This document shows positions 29,971-42,433 of a stretch of DNA of 64,000 nucleotides, in pieces. This stretch comes from Notolepis coatsorum (Eukaryota > Chordata > Actinopteri > Aulopiformes > Paralepididae). Under the pieces are notes generated by a model that saw only the letters and a list, made by a program, of their open reading frames with translations, searched no databases and was not told the DNA's origin. Numbering within the stretch: the stretch's first letter is position 1; each line of letters begins with the position of its first letter. The DNA is taken from positions 150,143,288 through 150,207,287 of the forward strand of contig OZ020590.1 of the NCBI GenBank assembly GCA_963971535.1, given 5' to 3'. The position numbers and the translations under genes were made by a program.

Positions 29971-32900
29971 TACCCCTGCTACCCCTGCCCCCCCCCCCCT
30001 AAAAAAATATATAAGATTTTGTCCATTAAATAAAGGGTCCCTCTTGAAGAGGGACTATTTTTTGTTAACAAAACGTGTGTTGATTCACTACATTTTGGGG
30101 GATACGACATGTGCAATTTAAGCCCACAGCTAAGAATGCTGGGGTTGCGATTCTTGCTTGGAGTGTTGTGCAGTTTTCTCTGAAAATTGTGTTGGTCGCT
30201 ATTGTGTATAGCTTAGCAAGGCTTGTAGTTCTAGTACTTGGCCAAGGCTTATGTCCTCTCTACTTAAAGACAGCGTTCTTTCTTACGTGAGTAAAAGTGA
30301 ACTTGGGGTTTTTATTGTATGATGAGAGTTGTGTGTGTTTAGGTGAACGTAGCATTGAGTCCACAACTGGTCTGGGTGTTAGCCTACAGAGTTGTACATA
30401 TGTGGCATATGACCAAGGGCCTTTGAGTCCGTCTCTTTAGCCTAATAGTTTTTCTTTGCTTAAGGGTAGAGGCAAAAATAGCGGGTGGCAGGTTTTTTCG
30501 CACAAACGAGAAAGCTGTGAATAAAACCAGTTTTTTACACAAACGAGGTTATCGGCTGTGGCTGGCGTGCATGATGTAAAGCTTTTACTCTACAGGTAAG
30601 TATGTGCTTTCATGTAGCACGCCATGCAACTGGTGTCACGGCTCTGCCTTTTTCTATTGCATCGTATCTGGGGTGAGGTGGTTGAGAGGGGTGGACAAAT
30701 AACCCCTCCCCGGCCATAGAAAATGTCACAGGCGCGTTTTCTTATTGGCCATGAGACATATCCGTGAGTTCAGGACCTGTGCTACAGGCCGCTGTCGTTG
30801 TAAAAGCTAGGTGATGCAATGCAGTCGAGACTTTTCTGCTCTTTGGCTCTGCGCTCTATCAGTAGTGTTTATTGGGTTTTGTCACTTAGCCCAATTATCA
30901 CATGAACCTTTTCCAATTGTTTTTACTCACGGTGAGGTCTCTCTGGGATAACCGCTGTCTTCCCCTCTTATATGTAGAGCAGAATTGACGCGGTTGTTAT
31001 TCCCAGGCTCGTGAGCCTGTGTCTCTAGACCGGCTCCCTGCTGCTCGTCCCAGACAGCAAGGGGAAATCAGCGTATGGTCTTACGAGACCGATCAGCGCT
31101 GGCCCAGGGTGTTTTTTCAATGACTGAATATGCTTTGTGGGTCCGGTGCGCCTTGGTTGCCCAATATAGCATAATAATGGCATTTTTTATGCGGTCAGCT
31201 GGGAAGGAGATTTTTTGTTTGTACCGAGAGCCAGTGCACTAGGTTAGACGCGACAGCTCATGTACATCTCCGGGGGAGATGACGGGGTAGATCAAAACAT
31301 TGGCAGGGGGGTTTCACGCCCGTTGGGTGGGCCACCAGGAGCAGTGCGTTCGCGTACTGACCGTCTTGGTGGCGCCCTCTGTGATGTTTTGGATCGACAC
31401 TCGTACCTACCCCCCATCTTAGGATTGAGGGCGGCGGCGTGACTAGGGCACGGGACTGGTCCTGGTCGCGCTGGATCGGATCAGTTTAACCCGTTGTCCG
31501 CCGGGGCACAGACAGGTTCTGGTACCCCGAAGGACTCTGTGCTTTTCCGGGGGGAAAATGCCAGGTCGGTTGATGTCATGAATGTGTGTGTCATATAGAT
31601 GCCACCTCGAGTTGCCCTTAACAGGGGCATGATTGGTCCATACTGTGTTGTACCTTTTTGCACAATGTTAGGGGGTTGGTCCTTGTCTATTCATTTCACC
31701 CCTCCCTCCCTGCTAAACCGGGGATGGGAGGGGGCTGTCGGGGAGGCTGCTTCTGTCAACTCCTCTATGCATCCCTGTGTAGGTCCCAGTCCTCCAGGCC
31801 CAGGTCGGGTCTCCCCCTCAATGACCTGTGGCCTGGGTTAACCCTTTTTAAACCTGAAACGCTTGAACTACATTGTATAGCCTGTGTATACGCGCAGTTA
31901 TGTTTCTGGGGTTTCTTAGTGGGTTAAGGGAGCAACCACCTCCTGTTACAATAAACATGGGGGGGTGGTTGTCTCCCCGGTGTGTTGGTAGCAGAGTCGA
32001 CTCTCGCGTTGAGGCCGGGCCTGACCCCGTCTGCCCGAGAGTATGCCCCCGCATCTTTCATGACGTCTGCCAATTGTGTCAAACTTTTTCTCTGAACCTC
32101 GACCCCGCAGGATTAATAAATTGGCGGGGTTAGGGTTCGTGGAGATTGTGACATGGTGCACAGCATACCGAAACACCCTTTCCGCCGGGATACTGTTCTT
32201 ACAGTAAGTCCCTTAGGTGCCTGTCTAGTTCACAGTGCTCCGGGCGCAGGTCGAGTTCTACTCTTGGGACCTGTCGGCCTGGATTGAGGGATCAACCTCC
32301 TTGGAGGGTTGTCTCCCCGGCACGCCGGCTGGCCCCACGATATTGTGGGGGGGAAGCCTCCTTGGGAGGGCTTCGGAGCGGCGTGCCAAGGGGAGAAGGG
32401 CCTTCACCTGGTTTAGGCCCTGTCCGATATGCTGGCGATGTGGGGGGTGGTGTCACCAGTGACCGTCTGGTGGGGTCTCGATGCCGCGGCCTCATGGACC
32501 TCACCAGGCCCCTTTTTTTCAGGGGGTCCTAGCCCCGGGGTGGTCTGGGGCTGAGACCTCCTCCGCGCCCCGCTGCTACGGCCTTGCCACAGGGTTGGGG
32601 TTTTGACCCCGACCTGCGATGTTGGGGGCGTTTTTTTTGCTCATGTCCGTTCCCTGGTGGCGCGTGGGATGCGCGTCTGAGTAGTCGCGGGCCCTTCTAA
32701 ACAAAGGTAAGTCCCACGGTCTGCTCACCTTGTGCGTTTGAGGCGCTAAACCCTCTTCGCACAGTCGGGTTCGATCTCCCTCCTGTCCCTCGCTAGGGGG
32801 GGCCCGGATCCTCCCCGGATTCTCATGGTTGTAGGGGACCTCTGTCGAGCTTCCGCACTTTTTGTTTACCTATAAATACATGTATATAAGTACATTAATA

Positions 32901-33060
32901 TGAAACTGTACATTAATATGAAACTGTGGTACAATCACAATAATAACACTTTATACTCAAGTGACTGATGGACGAACATTTCCCCATAGCAGCGGACCAT
33001 ACACGCGAACGGCAGTCGGATTTCGGCAGGCAGTAATTTTTCGGCACAACACCTGTTGGT
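29971..33060. other. Unassigned GC-rich block
   Basis: 3.1 kb, G-rich on the plus strand, with several donor-like CAGGTAAGT or AAGGTAAGT strings (30,594 and 32,705). Frames of 60-90 codons have no family motif. Short internal repeats are TTGTCTCCCCGG (near 31,970 and 32,308) and ACACAAACGAG (near 30,498 and 30,537). Not recognised as LINE, LTR or RNA gene. Confidence 0.35.
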
Positions 33061-34257
33061 GCAGTATTAATGAGCGCGAGCGGAGCATCAGAGCGTGCAC
33101 CTGCGCAGTATTAATGAGCGTGAGCGGAGCATCAGAGCGTGCACCTGCGCAGTATTAATGAGCGCGCGCGGAGCATCAGAGCGTGCACCTGCGCAGTATT
33201 AATGAGCGCGAGCGGAGCATCAGAGCGTGCACCTGCGCAGTATTAATGAGCGCGAGCGGAGCATCAGAGCGTGCACCTGCGCAGTATTAATGAGCGCGAG
33301 CGGAGCATCAGAGCGTGCACCTGCGCAGTATTAATGAGCGCGAGCGGAGCATCAGAGCGTGCACCTGCGCAGTATTAATGAGCGCGAGCGGAGCATCAGA
33401 GCGTGCACCTGCGCAGTATTAATGAGCGCGAGCGGAGCATCAGAGCGTGCACCTGCGCAGTATTAATGAGCGCGAGCGGAGCATCAGAGCGTGCACCTGC
33501 GCAGTATTAATGAGCGCGAGCGGAGCATCAGAGCGTGCACCTGCGCAGTATTAATGAGCGCGAGCGGAGCATCAGAGCGTGCACCTGCGCAGTATTAATG
33601 AGCGCGAGCGGAGCATCAGAGCGTGCACCTGCGCAGTATTAATGAGCGCGAGCGGAGCATCAGAGCGTGCACCTGCGCAGTATTAATGAGCGCGAGCGGA
33701 GCATCAGAGCGTGCACCTGCGCAGTATTAATGAGCGCGAGCGGAGCATCAGAGCGTGCACCTGCGCAGTATTAATGAGCGTGAGCGGAACAACAGAGCGT
33801 GCACCTGCACAGTATTAATGAGCGCGAGGGCGGAGCATCGGAGCGTGCACCTGCGCAGTATTAATGAGCGCGAGCGGAGCATCAGAGCGCGCACCTGCGC
33901 AGTATTAATGAGCGCGAGCGGAGCATCAGAGCGCGCACCTGCGTAGTATTAATGAGCGCGAGCGGAGCATCAGAGCGTGCACCTGCGCAGTATTAATGAG
34001 CGTGAGCGGAACAACAGAGCGTGCACCTGCGCAGTATTAATGAGCGCGAGCGGAGCATCAGAGCGTGCACCTGCGCAGTATTAATGAGCGCGAGCGGAGC
34101 ATCAGAGCGTGCACCTGCGCAGTATTAATGAGCGCGAGGGCGGAGCATCAGAGCGTGCACCTGCGCAGTATTAATGAGCGCGAGGGCGGAGCATCAGAGC
34201 GTGCACCTGCGCAGTATTAATGAGCGCGAGGGCGGAGCATCAGAGCGTGCACCTGCC
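33061..34257 (+). repeat. 44-bp minisatellite, about 27 copies
   Basis: Unit starts GCAGTATTAATGAGCGCGAG and ends GTGCACCTGC. Most units are identical; variants have GAGGGCGG (two bases longer) at 33,820 and at the right end, or GAACAACAG at 33,785 and 34,010. CpG-rich. Flanked right by CTATACTTGGGTT. Confidence 0.96.
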
Positions 34258-34383
34258 TATACTTGGGTTCATCCCAAAACGTTTTTTTTTTTACTATCGC
34301 ATGCGTTGATCTCCTCTCCTCCCGAGTCCTCTAGAATTATAGGCTTGAGACGGCGAGGCCGGGCAAGATCTCAGATTTAATTT

Positions 34384-34540
34384 AATTTTCATTTAGATTA
34401 GATTAGATTTAGATTCGATTAAAATTTAGTGTCATTATACAGCACAAGTATACACTACAACGAAAAGCTGTTTGGCATCCAACCCAGAGTGCAAATGTAG
34501 GAGTAAAGTGCAAGTGCAACATCAATGTACAGGTGGTTAA
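34384..34540 (-). repeat. LINE 3'-tail fragment, AATCT-type
   Basis: TTAGATTAGATTAGATT followed by TGTCATTATACAGCACAAGT and GTTTGGCATCCAACCCAGAG. Related tails occur at 54,530, 59,986 and 61,920. Confidence 0.7.
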
Positions 34541-34659
34541 ACTGAGTACAACTGAGTGTAGTGCTAATCAGAGTATGTACAGAGTGTATTATATAAATAG
34601 AGACAGTATGACTACTGGCCAGCAGTGTAACTAGTAAGAGTAGGATATGTACAGATACA

Positions 34660-34746
34660 AGATACAAGATACAAGATTCCTTTATTGCCACACAACCAGG
34701 TTGGTGGTATTCTTGATCGGTACAGAGTGTAATAGCTCTACAATAC
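34660..34746 (-). repeat. Older LINE tail, target of the L1/Tx1-like LINE
   Basis: (GATACAA)n then GATTCCTTTATTGCCACAC, a LINE-tail style. It appears to continue after the insertion at 39,857. Confidence 0.5.
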
Positions 34747-34780
34747 ATAAAACAGGAACAACATATATCATAACATTAGT

Positions 34781-35779
34781 CACTCTTCCTTTGGAACGAG
34801 ATCCCGTGGAGTTGCTATAGTCGTGAAACGGAAGTTGAATATTGAATTGCAGGAAGTATGGTCTGATACAGATGGTCGGATAGCCATAGCTAAAATTGTA
34901 TACAGGAACAGGAAAATAGCGTTGGTATAGCGGCATATGCCCCAAATCTTTACGAGGCCAATTTCTACGCTACACTTACCAGAACAATGTTAAACTATCC
35001 TGAATACTCATTTATGATTGGCGCGGATTTTAATGCCATTTGGGATCCCGGACAGGGGCGGATTTAGGATTGTAGGAGATCCGGGGCTTTTTTTGAATTT
35101 AATGAACCTGTACGTGCAATTTCCTGCAATATAGAGCCTTCAATCTTGACCAATAAAGCTGCTCTTTTCACTATAAAACTCAGTTAACCATAACGTAGTT
35201 ATGGTTAGATTTATATATTGGGGGGGGATATATCATATTTTTTATATAATCAAAAAGTGGTGGAGCAAGATCATACCTTTTCTCCCCCAAGTTCAATAGT
35301 GGGAGAGCAGAGATGCTCCGAATGCTCTTATGGCCAGGCGTCTATGATTCACTGATACAAAGTAAAATAGTGCAGTGCAATAAAATAGTTAGTAAAATAG
35401 AATAAAATAATGCAATAGTGCATTGCAATAAAATAGTTATCATCGTATTTTTTCGGGAGGCCGGTAAGGAGTGCATTACAGTAGTCGAGTTGGCTTGAGA
35501 TAAAGGCATGGATCTGGTTTTCAGCGTCCTTTTGATTTATAAATGGCCGTACTTTAGCTATGTTTCTAAGGTGGAAGAATTAAGTTTTTGTCAACTTGTT
35601 GATTGTGATTTAAAGCTTAGGTCTGAGTCTACCATAACACCAAGACTTAACTCACTCAAATACAGTTAGCAGCTGGATAGACCACAGATGGAAATTAGCT
35701 TCTGCTAAATCTGGTGCAAACATATTTTCATGTAACAATGATGAATTGTAAACAACAAAAAAACAAAAAAAAAACAAAA

Positions 35780-35832
<53 letters not shown>

Positions 35833-36171
35833 TAAATAGATTCAGGGCTTTTCAGAATACATCCGGGGCTTGAGCCCAGGTAGCCACCCCCTAGCTCCGC
35901 CCCTGATCCCGGAATGGATAAATCTTATCCCACCTTCTCCAATGACCAGAAAAATTCATCTAATGAATTAAAGGATTGGGCTAAGAATATAGGTGTAAAT
36001 TACCTATGGCGATCACTCAACCCTACGACCCGAAAGTACTCTTGTCGATCTGCAAGACACAACACATTTTCCAGAATAGATTATGTTTTTGCATCCCCTA
36101 GACTATTTGATAACTATGACGTGGAAATGGTACCCGCAATGCATTATCAGATCACTGTTATTTACTCTTAA
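34781..36171 (+). pseudogene. L1/Tx1-like endonuclease, partial, split by a hAT MITE
   Basis: Before the MITE the frames carry FGTRSRGVAIVV and MIGADFNAIWDPG (with a frameshift near 34,935). After it MDKSYPTFSNDQ follows directly, then LNPTTRKYSCRS and SRIDYVFASPRLF, the conserved end of APE endonucleases. The N-terminus is missing. 36,172-36,410 is frameshifted linker. Confidence 0.75.
35053..35905. mobile_element. hAT-type element, 853 bp, TIR CAGGGGCGGA
   Basis: Starts CAGGGGCGGATTTAGG and ends CTAGCTCCGCCCCTG. Flanked by the perfect 8-bp duplication ATCCCGGA (35,045-35,052 and 35,906-35,913). Non-coding, with a (TA)n run near 35,790-35,822. Confidence 0.93.
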
Positions 36172-36410
36172 AAGGATCATTTGGTATACTGTGATCCCGA
36201 GCCCCAAGATGGCGATTTAACTCGATATTGCTGAAAAACAAGGAATTCATTACACAATTTAAAGAAGCTCTTGATGTATTCCTGCTGGAGAATGCGCAAT
36301 CGGTACAGGACCCCAGAATATTATGGATGTCGGTAAAGGGATTTATCAAGGATTTTACCGGGGTCTTTTCCTCCAAAATACGCAAAAATCGTTGTTAAAA
36401 ACTGGCAGAG

Positions 36411-38048
36411 ATGGAAACTATTTACTCTACGTTATTTTCCTCTTTACAATACAACTACTCGGCTCGATTGGAATCTCAAATTACTGTGTTAAAAAAAGAG
36501 ATGAATGCCACTTTAAAACAACAATCTGAAGTTCAAATACATAGCACAAGACAACAGTATTACTTTCATGGATCTAAACCAAGTCACCTACTAGCTATGC
36601 AGATACGAGCCAACGCAAAATTTGCAGATATCCCTACTATTAAGGCACAGCAAGGACTTGTTACAGACCCTAAAAAAATCAACGAGACATTCAAAAAGTT
36701 TTACTCCAATTTGTACAAATCAGAAATGGCCTTCGATCAAAACAAAATGGACATATATCTTAATCAAATTAACCTTCCTAAACTATCAGAGGATGACGCT
36801 AAACAGCTAGAAACACTCATCACACTAGATGAACTTAGGGAGGCCATATCTGTAATGCAAAGTGGTAAGGCTCCTGGAAGGGACGGTATCCCACCAGAAA
36901 TGTACCTATCATGCTGGGATGTAATAGGACCCCTATTACTTAATATGATTTTATACTCAATTAAGGAGGGGAATTTCCATAAGATTGACAATATTGCACT
37001 CATAACAGTCCTCCTTAAAAAAGACAAAGACCCCACCGATTGCGGTAGTTATAGACCCTTGAGCCTCCTCGGAACCGATATCAAGCTGTATTCCAAGGTA
37101 TTAGACATCAGACTTCAAAAGTATATGAAGTCTTTGGTTCATCCTGATCAGACTGGCTTCATAAGAGGCCGCTTGATCACGGATAATATAAGACGGATAT
37201 TAGACGTGTTAGATGCCAGCAAGGATGACACCCGACCTATAGCGATGTTGTCCCTGGATGCGATGAAAGCCTTTGATAGGTTGGAATGGTCTTATTTATG
37301 GGCAGTACTAGAAAGGATGGGATTAAGGAAAGGATTCATTGATATGATTAAAGTATTATACAAAGACCCATCGGCCATGATTACAACAGGTATAATCACC
37401 TCCGAAATCTTTCCGGTATCGCGCTCTGCCAGACAGGGTTGCCCTCTTAGTCCCGGACTATTCGCTTTATCACTAGAGCCTTTAGCACAATATATAAGAC
37501 AATCCCAATCCATAGAACGAATAGAAATCAAGGGCACACAACATCATATTAGTTTATATGCGGACGACGTAATATTGTTCATGCAAAACCTGATCACTTC
37601 AATGCCTCAGCTTCTCAAGTTGATTGATGACTTTGGTAATCTATCGGGATTTAGGATAAATTGGCCAAAGTCGGCCTTCCTTCCACTTAATGCCCCTGCA
37701 AAGAATATACTCCCTCCAGAAAAAATACCAATGGTTAAACACTTCAGATGTTTAGGAGTTGAAGTATTCCCTACTATAAGCCAAACGGTGAAGTACAATT
37801 ACATAAAATTCCAAGATAAGATCAAATACGACTTTGACAGGTGGTCCAAACTTAAAAACTCAGTACAGGCACGGGTATCAATAGTTAAGATGGATGTTTT
37901 ACCTAGAATCAACTTCATTAGCTCAATGTTACCGTTACCCCCTCCTGATGGTTACTGGAAAAAATTACACTCCACCGCATACAAATTTATTTGGAATAAC
38001 AAACCTCCACGTATAAAAAGATTTTTTTTAATTTTACCACTATTTTAA
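36411..38048 (+). pseudogene. L1/Tx1-like reverse transcriptase
   Basis: 545 codons. Motifs in order: MQSGKAPGRDGIPPE, LLKKDKDPTDCGSYRPLSLL, LVHPDQTGFIRGR, LSLDAMKAFDRLEW, SARQGCPLSPGLFALSLEPL, the catalytic box LYADDVILF (near 37,556) and a KSAFLPLN/CLGVEV thumb segment. The frame is lost at 38,048 in an A/T run, so the C-terminus lies in other frames. Same type as vertebrate L1/Tx1 ORF2. Confidence 0.85.
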
Positions 38049-39184
38049 AGCGTACTCTTTAAGACCACTGACAACCTGGTTTGATTCCCAAGCATCTGTA
38101 TCCTGGAGAAACTTAGAAGAAAATATAGTAGCACCACATAGACTGCAGGACATATACACCATATTATCAATTAAGCAATGCGAATTGAAATTTGGCCCCC
38201 TTATTACTCATGTGATCCGGATATGGCGTGAAACACAAAAAAAAAATTCTAACCAACATAAATGGCATAGTCATACTCCCCTATTCAATAACAATGCACT
38301 CCTGATTGGAAAACGACCTATAAGATACCGTAAATGGGAAAAGCAGGGCATACACACATTAGGAGATGTTTTCAACAAATGGGGTTTTTGTAGCTATAAA
38401 GACATACATAAAAAATTTAATCTCACCAGTTCCACATATTATTTTTACGCACAGTTATTGGTTTGTTTGAAGGCTCATGGAGTCCCATTAAGGATACCAA
38501 TTGAGCACCACAGATATCACAAATTCTGAAAGAGAGACATCAAGAGGTTTCGTATCTGATTTTTATCATCACTTACTAACGTCCTCGTATGGAATCCTCC
38601 CCCTAGACTCAGTCTGGAGGAGGGATATACCAGACTTGGAAATAAATTTTGATTGGCAAGAAGTCTGGGCAAACGTTCGAATTGCGTCACGTAACCCGGA
38701 CCATCAACAAATTAATCTTAATTATATTCATAGGACATACCTGACTCCTATAAGATTGAACAGAATGGGACTTAAACTAGACTCCAGATGTTCCTTATGT
38801 ACAAATGGGGATGAGGGTACATTTATGCACATGTATTGGGATTGCCCACCAGTTAAGATATTCTGGAAAGAAGTGTCCCAGCAATTATCAAATGTCTTAT
38901 TTCTGAACATACCTGTACACCCCTCTGTATTGCTGTTGAATGATGTTTTTCAGTTTGCAGCCCCTATACAGCTAAAGAGACTAGTTTTATCTGGTCTCAC
39001 AGCGGCTAAAAAGCTGATAGCATCACGATGGTTTCAACCGGAAAAAATTTGTCGGAAGGTATGGGTTCTTACATATCTCGATGTGATTTATCTAGAAATA
39101 TCCACAGCAAGAATTTTAGGTGTCAGTGAAACCAAAATTGCAATCTGGTTAGAAGTGGTGGAGAGAATAAAAGCTAGCATATGA
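38049..39184 (+). pseudogene. L1/Tx1-like ORF2 C-terminus, two frames
   Basis: The first piece is about 38,060-38,529. A frame change near 38,505-38,530 leads to 38,501-39,184, which carries CSLCTNGDEGTFMHMYWDC, the CX2CX8HX5C-like knuckle found at the end of L1/Tx1 ORF2. The normal stop is TGA at 39,182-39,184. Decayed by frameshifts, no large deletion. Confidence 0.8.
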
Positions 39185-39358
39185 ATTGTAGTGCCTGGTT
39201 AGGAAGGAATGATAATGGATGGATTATCCAAGTGGGGGTCCGGGGGGGGTGAGCGAGCAAGAGCATATGTATGTAGGGTATTAGATAGCAAGTATTAGGT
39301 ATATATCTCGTATACTACATTTATTTAAATGGTGATTTCATTGGATGTTTACTGTTAA

Positions 39359-39777
39359 AGGGGAACTATCTTATAAATGGCCTTTTTGAGTGTTTAGCAT
39401 TGTTTCCTAGCTATGTGAACTTATATTAATATGATCTATGTCTCAAAATTCTCATATTGGCGCATTCTTCCAATTCTCCTCTCACAATATTCACCCTCAC
39501 TGAACTGAGTCATTTGAAAATGTGCCCTATATGTGATGTCATAAAGACACCGCTGCATGTTAATGTTCAGGCGAACACGACGCTGCGCAGTGGTTTAGGA
39601 GCCCAGGCTCAAAACAGCTTGAGATCTTGAGGTAGAAAAATGCTGTTTTTGAGGACTTGATTAGAAATACAAAACAATGAATAAAAAATATATATATATT
39701 ACAGAGGTGTTCCATAGACTCACAGGAATTGTGTAAAAGTGCCCAAATAGTGAAAGAAATAGTAAAATAGTTCCCCT
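39359..39777. mobile_element. TTAA-flanked MITE, 419 bp
   Basis: Ends AGGGGAACTAT and ATAGTTCCCCT, flanked by TTAA on both sides (39,355-39,358 and 39,778-39,781), as in piggyBac or Kolobok-type elements. Non-coding. Lies in the 3' UTR of the L1/Tx1-like LINE. Confidence 0.8.
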
Positions 39778-39856
39778 TTAATGCTTGTGTGTCTAATTGT
39801 ATGTTGTGTTTAAAAAATAATTAAAAAATTAAATACAAAAAAATAAAACAGGAACA

Positions 39857-40490
39857 TAGATACATTTACCCCCCCTCCCCCTTCCCAGAAATGGATACAT
39901 AATACAGTACAACATGACACAATAAATACAGCACAGCACGACACAGCACAACATAAACACACGGAAGAGTCTAGTCCATCAGGTCAGAGGCTTGGTTAGT
40001 GGAAGGAGGGGGAGAGGGGGGCCAAGATATATAGTAAGGGTCAAGGGACTATGTGCATTGTGCAGGTAAGTACAGACAGGATAGGTAAATATGCGGTGAG
40101 AATAAATATATATGGCATATACAGCATTATAGTGCACGCTATCATACAGAGCTAAGGGTTATGTGCAGGTGTACAAGCAAGTATATGAAGGGTTATATGC
40201 AGGTATATTCAGACACATGCGGGTATATATATGCAGTGATATAATACATATATAAGTGTAAATATTCTGTATATTCATCACTGTTGTACGTACTATGATA
40301 CAGAGTATATGGGTAGACAGTGAAAGTAGTTGGTGAGTATAAATAAAGTATATATAGTAGAGTATAGCCAAGGGAGTCAGAGTTTATGGTGGGGAGGGGG
40401 GGGGGGGGGGGGGGGGGGGGGCTGTCAACGTGGCACAGAGTTCAGAGAGATGACAGCTGAGGGAAAGGAGCTGTCTTACTAAAAAATACA
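39857..40490 (-). other. Old LINE remnant right of the L1/Tx1-like LINE
   Basis: Contains repetitive ATACAGCACAGCACGACAC, many TATATG strings, a G-run at about 40,397-40,421 and GACAGCTGAGGGAAAGGAGC, which resembles a minus-strand LINE C-terminal segment. Weak evidence. Confidence 0.4.
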
Positions 40491-41337
40491 TATAGTTTAT
40501 CAGCAATTTCATACATATAGGCACAATAAATCAAGAATAAACAATAACAAATCAGCTAAGACATGCAGTTACAGTTACTTGAGAACATTAGAACCGCCTA
40601 GTTGATTTTTTATTTGATTTGAAATCTTTATTTCGAACATGTAAATGAATACAAACAAAATAAATAACTAAACAAAATCAAAACATAACTCAAACTAAAT
40701 AAATAACTAAACAAAAGCAAAACATAACTCAATTTACATGTTCAAAAAGGAGTAGGAAGAAGTATACACTAGTTATTTTCCCTCTGCCTTTAGATCGTCT
40801 CTGCCTTTTTAGTTTTATTAGGATCTCCATTAGCTGTCAAATGAATGATTGCTAGTCTTCATGGAGTCCTCATAAGAATATATTACAACAGAATGTAATT
40901 ACTAATAAGATTAAAATAAGAAGAAAAAAACAGAGCATAAAGGAAATAAAAAATGAATACTCAACATTGAAGATGCACGTTCCCAAAAAAACTCATATCT
41001 GAAAGGGTAACTCCATTGATAAAAATAATAAATAAAATAAAAACATAAAATAGTCAATCACATCTCTACTACATCTGTCTTATTTGCATCAGTTCACTTT
41101 TTAAGTGGAATGTTTTATATTAACACACTCATAGCAGAGTGCATGCCCACTATTGACTGGATACAGGACCATCTCATCTCAGCGTCTCATTAATTAAACA
41201 TGCTGGATAAGTAACAACAACAAGCCATAGTTATTACAGCAGTTAGAGACAAAAATTTGAATATAGAACGATGCATCATCTCATGTTCTGATGGTGGACA
41301 AAGGGGGATCTAGCTAAATGAAAAAGTCGTTCTTTGG
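40491..41337. other. AT-rich intergenic sequence with LINE-tail debris
   Basis: 40,601-40,760 has TTATTTCGAACATG and its inverted partner ACATGTTCAAAAAGGAG around repeated CAAAACATAACTCAA. 40,810-40,880 has ATTAGGATCTCCATTAGCTG, related to tails at 48,690 and 50,070. No gene seen. Confidence 0.5.
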
Positions 41338-41998
41338 CCTCCTCTCCTCCTCTCCTCTCCTCTCCTCTCCTCTCCTCTCCTTCTCCTCTCCTCTCCTCTC
41401 TCCTCTCCTCTCCTCTCCTCTCCTCTCCTCTCCTCTCCTCTCTCTCTCCCTCCCCTCTGCTCTCTCCTCTCCTATCATCTCCGCTCCTCTCCGCCCCTCT
41501 CCTCTCCTCCCCTCTCATCTCACCCCCTCTTATCTCCTCTCTCCTCCTTTCCTCTTCTTTCTTCCTCTTCTCTCCCATCCTCTCCACTCCCCTCCCCCTC
41601 ACCTCTTTTCTCCTCTTCTCTCCTCTCTACTAATCTCTCCTATTCTCTCCTCTCACCTCCTCTCCTCTTCTCTACCCTCTCATCTTTCCTCTCCACTCCC
41701 CTCCTCTCCTCTCCTCTCCCCTCTCATGTCACCCCCCTCTTCTCTCCACTCCCCTCCCCCTCACATATTTTCTCTACCTCTCCTCCTTTCCTCTCATTTC
41801 CTTATCTCCCCTCCTCTCCCCTCTCCTCTTCTCTCCTCTCTACTAATCTATCCTCTCCCCATCATCTCCTCTCCTTTCTCCTCCTTTCCTCTAATTTCCT
41901 CCTCTCCCCTCCTCTTCTCTCCTCTCCCTCCCCCTCTCATATTCTCTCCTCTTTTCTCCTCTTCTCTCCTCTCTACTAATCTCTTCTCTTCTGTCCTC
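41338..41998. repeat. Pyrimidine tract, (CCTCT)n-based
   Basis: About 660 bp almost purely C and T on the plus strand. Nearly perfect TCTCC pentamers to 41,450, then degenerate TCTCCTCT blocks. Long open frames on both strands are artefacts. Such tracts can form triplex DNA. Confidence 0.95.
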
Positions 41999-42179
41999 TG
42001 CAATAGTCTATTTCCTTTAATCTTTGTGTCAATGATGAATAAGTGTCCCTCCTCTGCCCCCTTTACAAACGACTAATGCCATTGAAAAACATTTCTACAA
42101 TAAACCCTTCTTATTATAGAGCTAATTAACTCAAACCAAGCTATAGCATGGATTACCAAACTCTTTGATGTCCTCTCCC

Positions 42180-42433
42180 ACAGGGAGTCCCTATAGCATG
42201 AACAATGAGATTGGTCCCATTGGGAGTCCCTATAGCATTAAGTGTGACACTGGTCCCATTGGGAGTCCCTATAGCATTAAGTGTGACACTGGTCCCATTG
42301 GGAGTCGGTATAGCATTACGTGTGACGCTGGTTGGAAGTACCTATAACAGTGGCGCTGGTCCCATTGGGAGTCCCTATAGAATTTTGGGAGTCCCTATAC
42401 CATTAACAGTGACACTGGTCCCATTGGGAGTCT
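42180..42433. repeat. 39-bp minisatellite, about 6 copies
   Basis: Unit GGGAGTCCCTATAGCATTAA then GTGTGACACTGGTCCCATT. Two units are partial near 42,330-42,390. Confidence 0.9.

Larger units (their letters stand above)
34761..39842 (+). mobile_element. L1/Tx1-like LINE, 5'-truncated, hit by two MITEs
   Basis: Flanked by a perfect 14-bp duplication ATAAAACAGGAACA (34,747-34,760 and 39,843-39,856). Contents: late endonuclease, hAT MITE (35,053-35,905), rest of the endonuclease, RT, C-terminal zinc knuckle, 3' UTR with a TTAA-flanked MITE, and an A-rich tail. RT and knuckle style point to the L1/Tx1 group rather than CR1/L2. About 3.8 kb without the MITEs. Multiple frameshifts. Confidence 0.85.

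Noticed and set aside
30815..30990. snRNA-like gene
   Set aside because: Short strings such as TGCAGTCGAGAC recall U1 in reverse, but no continuous match, Sm site or promoter element was found.
33061..34257. CRISPR-like array
   Set aside because: Units are contiguous and nearly identical with no unique spacers; eukaryotic minisatellite. The same holds for the arrays at 46,789, 50,300, 56,069 and 60,178.
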